DNA from: Plecoglossus altivelis
Taxonomy: Eukaryota; Chordata; Actinopteri; Osmeriformes; Plecoglossidae
Assembly: GCA_036571765.1 (NCBI GenBank)
Contig: BROE01000023.1
Span: 1,070,950-1,134,949 of the forward strand
DNA length: 64,000 nucleotides
Reading direction: 5' to 3'
Shown: positions 61,604 to 64,000 of the stretch, one piece after another
Numbering within the stretch: the first letter of the stretch is position 1
Layout of the letters: every line of letters begins with the position of its first letter
Program-made: the position numbers and the translations under genes
The notes under the pieces: generated by a model
Seen by the model: only the letters and a program-made list of their open reading frames with translations
The model's database searches: none
What the model was told of the DNA's origin: nothing

Positions 61604-61793
61604 TAACAGACTTAACACTGCAAACAAACCTAATATAATTAATGTTACAAACTGAACAGACTACATTCTATAAACAAACTTACAGACGGAGTTAATTCTA
61701 CAAATGTAACAGATCGAACACTGCAGAGTTAACACTACAAACACACTTAACACCAAAGAGTTAACACTAAAAACAGACTTAACAGACTTGACA
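61604..61793. repeat. Degenerate ~32-37 bp tandem repeat
   Basis: The motif GAGTTAACACTA.AAACA.ACTTAACA recurs, clearest at 61726 and 61758, with a more diverged copy at 61689. Related TTAACAC/TTACAAAC words extend back to about 61604. All copies lie on the plus strand in one orientation. Confidence 0.75.
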
Positions 61794-64000
61794 GTATTCT
61801 GTATGCATCTTACTCTGTACATGGTATTGTAATCAGAGTAAAATAGTGCAGCGTTGTTTAAATAATACCAGTGGAGAAAGATACAGGACAGGCATTTGAT
61901 AGAGACATGGTGTGGGCTGAATATACAAGAAGCTAAGTTTGCTCTCAAACTGTCCTGTTTCCGTTTTCCCAGAGGGCTGATGGAAAAATGTCACCGCAAC
62001 ATGAAACATTGACGTTTTTCTTGCCCTCCGCGAGAGTGATGGAAAGATGGTGTGGAAGAGAGGAGGCGGACGGAGGGAGGAAGGAGGGAGGGGGAAATGA
62101 CGGGCCGTGGGCGACGAGAGATCATTTGCGTCAGAACGCCGGCAGACCATTTGAAAAACATCCGGGGCGTCTGTGGGGGGGTGGGGGGCGGGTGTCACCG
62201 GGAACGTTTTTGATGGCTGTCCTGTCTGTGGTGTGTGTGTGTGGTTGCTTCCAGCAATGAAGGGAAGCGGTTGGTTTGGCCTGTGCAGGCTCAGAGGGGG
62301 CATTTCAGAGGAGCAGGAAAGCTCCTATAATGATCTAGCCGTTAGTAGCCTCTCACAACCTGCCGAGTCACTGTGCTGATAGAGAGCGGTATGTCACAAC
62401 GACAGTTTGTTTGGGTCAAAAACCCAACTCTTCTCTCAAATATCTGTATGGGAACTTTCACATGCGCTTTCATTTACATTTGAAACTATTTGTGACCATG
62501 TGATGAAGTTGTGTTTTTCAGCCGGAGCTTGATGAAACCTATCCTGTCATGTTTCACCTTTCGCCATCCCGAAAGACTAGAACCACTGAATAAAATCAAT
62601 CTGGCCGCTGCAGTTTGGAATTAGGTTCACATGACCCTTGCTGCACACTTTGACATGGGGCCCAATCAAGTCCTCAGGCTAATTTGCTACTATTTGTCTT
62701 CAGGCTCCGAGATAAGGGTAATTAAAGACAACACACAGCCACATACTCACCAAAGGCCAGAGTGGAGTCATTAAAGTGAGTGACTCGGAAAGAAGCGAAG
62801 AGCAAATGAAATGTAATTGCAGTGGCAGTTAAGTAGTGGATCTGAGGAGACGAAGCGTGCGTCTTTGACACTGATTAGAGGGAAGGAGGGAGAGAGATGG
62901 AAAAAAAGATATAAAAGAGACAGAACAAAGAATCAGTGAGAAATTAAGGAGGGAATCCACAGAAAAGGATGTGATAGGTGGTTTAATGAAAGAGTCCCAA
63001 AAACCTCCGGAGCCAGGAGGGTGGGAGGAGAGGAGAGAAGAGTGGGTGTCTCTGTCTGCGTGTCTGTGTGTGCGTGCGCATCAGACCTCTGCGTCTCTGT
63101 ATAATGAATTCCTCATAGTAATAGACAACTACGAGAACACACACACAGAAGAACACACCGATGGTATTGGTGTAACGAACGGCATTGTGTGTGTGTGTGA
63201 TTGCGTGTGTTTTTAATGAGATGAGGGGGCAACGGTGTGCTGTCCATCGTCTCTATGACCAAAAGCCAAATGTTCCAATTTCACCCATCAGGAAACTGGT
63301 TAAAATGTTAATCTACGGACACTTTAAAAAAAGATCCATTTGCACATTCCACCAGAACTGAGCGATGAATCAAATTACTCTCCGCTACTGCCACTATCAT
63401 TACCAATGACAGGTCAAGAAAACATTGCTATTACCCTTGACCTCAACTGTGTAGTTTAACCATTATACTTAGTGCGTCTCCTTTCTGCACTGACTTTCAC
63501 CTCCTCCTGCCGTCCCTCCCTACCTCCCTCCCTCCCTCACTCGCTCTGTTCCTTGCTCTCCTCCAGGAGTGAAGGAGCGCTGGATGAAACCTGACCCCGG
63601 GTCAAGTGGCTTCCTGCTCCTCCAAGGCAACAACTGGCCAAACAAATTGGGGTCAGATTGAGGGACAGCATGTGAAAGGGGTGCGACAAATGCACAAGGA
63701 CACATAGGCGCCAACCTGGACAGCTCCGAAAACGCAGGCAGGCAGGCATGCACATGCGCACACTTTCAGACCCTCACATACGCATGCGCACACCTGGAAA
63801 CACACGCGCAGGCGCACGCACGCACTCTCAGGCTTTCACATGAATGAGATGAAGATCGGGCATGACCTACCACCTTTGACACAGTAGCCTCTTCCGTGCC
63901 CCAGGTCTCCATGTGATATGTGTGCGGGTGTGTACACACACTGTTGGGCATGCAGCGAGACGCGGTATTCATATATATACTAGTGTGTGAACATCTGTGT

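Larger units (their letters stand above)
40001..64000 (-). other. nrxn2: Probable nrxn2 intron upstream of the 25.7 kb exon, second part
   Basis: No exon, promoter or second gene was recognised on either strand. The stretch contains several long purine-rich blocks on the plus strand (43.1, 47.8, 48.6, 53.7 and 57.2 kb), GA, CT and CA microsatellites, CCAT repeats near 52.05-52.18 kb and two short perfect hairpins. A duplicated C/CA tract (59.3 kb) and a degenerate tandem repeat (61.6-61.8 kb) complete it. Membership of the same intron is inferred from the absence of intervening exons and cannot be proved from this window. Confidence 0.6.

Overview
This window is vertebrate genomic DNA, most likely from a teleost fish. 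It lies inside one large gene on the minus strand: neurexin-2 (nrxn2; a teleost nrxn2a or nrxn2b cannot be told apart here). I can support only three protein-coding exons, together 582 nt. All have good splice sites, join in frame, and read in descending coordinate order: 25822-25651 (first part of the sixth LNS/laminin-G domain), 15117-15028 (the 90-nt alternative cassette of splice site 4, SS4) and 4380-4061 (end of LNS6 plus the threonine-rich stalk up to the splice site 5 border). Everything else is intron or non-coding DNA. The fish assignment is inference. It rests on introns of only about 10 kb, very dense CA/GA microsatellites and homopolymers, and no recognisable mammalian Alu/L1-type repeats.

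Layout. 1-4060 is the intron after the stalk exon. 4381-15027 and 15118-25650 are the two introns flanking the SS4 cassette. 25823-64000 is about 38 kb of upstream sequence in which I recognise no further exon. The exon with the start of LNS6, the beta-neurexin first exon and promoter, the alpha-neurexin EGF/LNS repeats and the transmembrane/cytoplasmic tail therefore lie outside the window, or were missed. No promoter, rRNA, intact tRNA, transposase, reverse transcriptase, CRISPR array or second gene was recognised.

How the parts work together. The three exons build the synaptic adhesion face of neurexin. The residues corresponding to the Ca2+ site of neurexin-1 beta are split between the 25.7 kb and 4.2 kb exons, and the SS4 cassette inserts 30 residues between them. 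That choice is known to tune binding to neuroligins, LRRTMs and cerebellins. Both the included and the skipped form keep the reading frame. The cassette has a weak 3' splice site that overlaps TTTAAA, and TTAA motifs cluster on both sides, four of them 15-53 nt past its 5' splice site. This is the arrangement expected for control by the STAR-family RNA-binding proteins SAM68/SLM1/SLM2, and it is the most biologically interesting signal in the window.

Other structure includes a tRNA-Cys-like relic, a MITE-like long imperfect palindrome, several perfect inverted repeats, a degenerate 15-bp minisatellite, a degenerate ~32-37 bp repeat, many microsatellites and long purine/pyrimidine strand-asymmetric blocks. 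I found no convincing undescribed multi-gene system.
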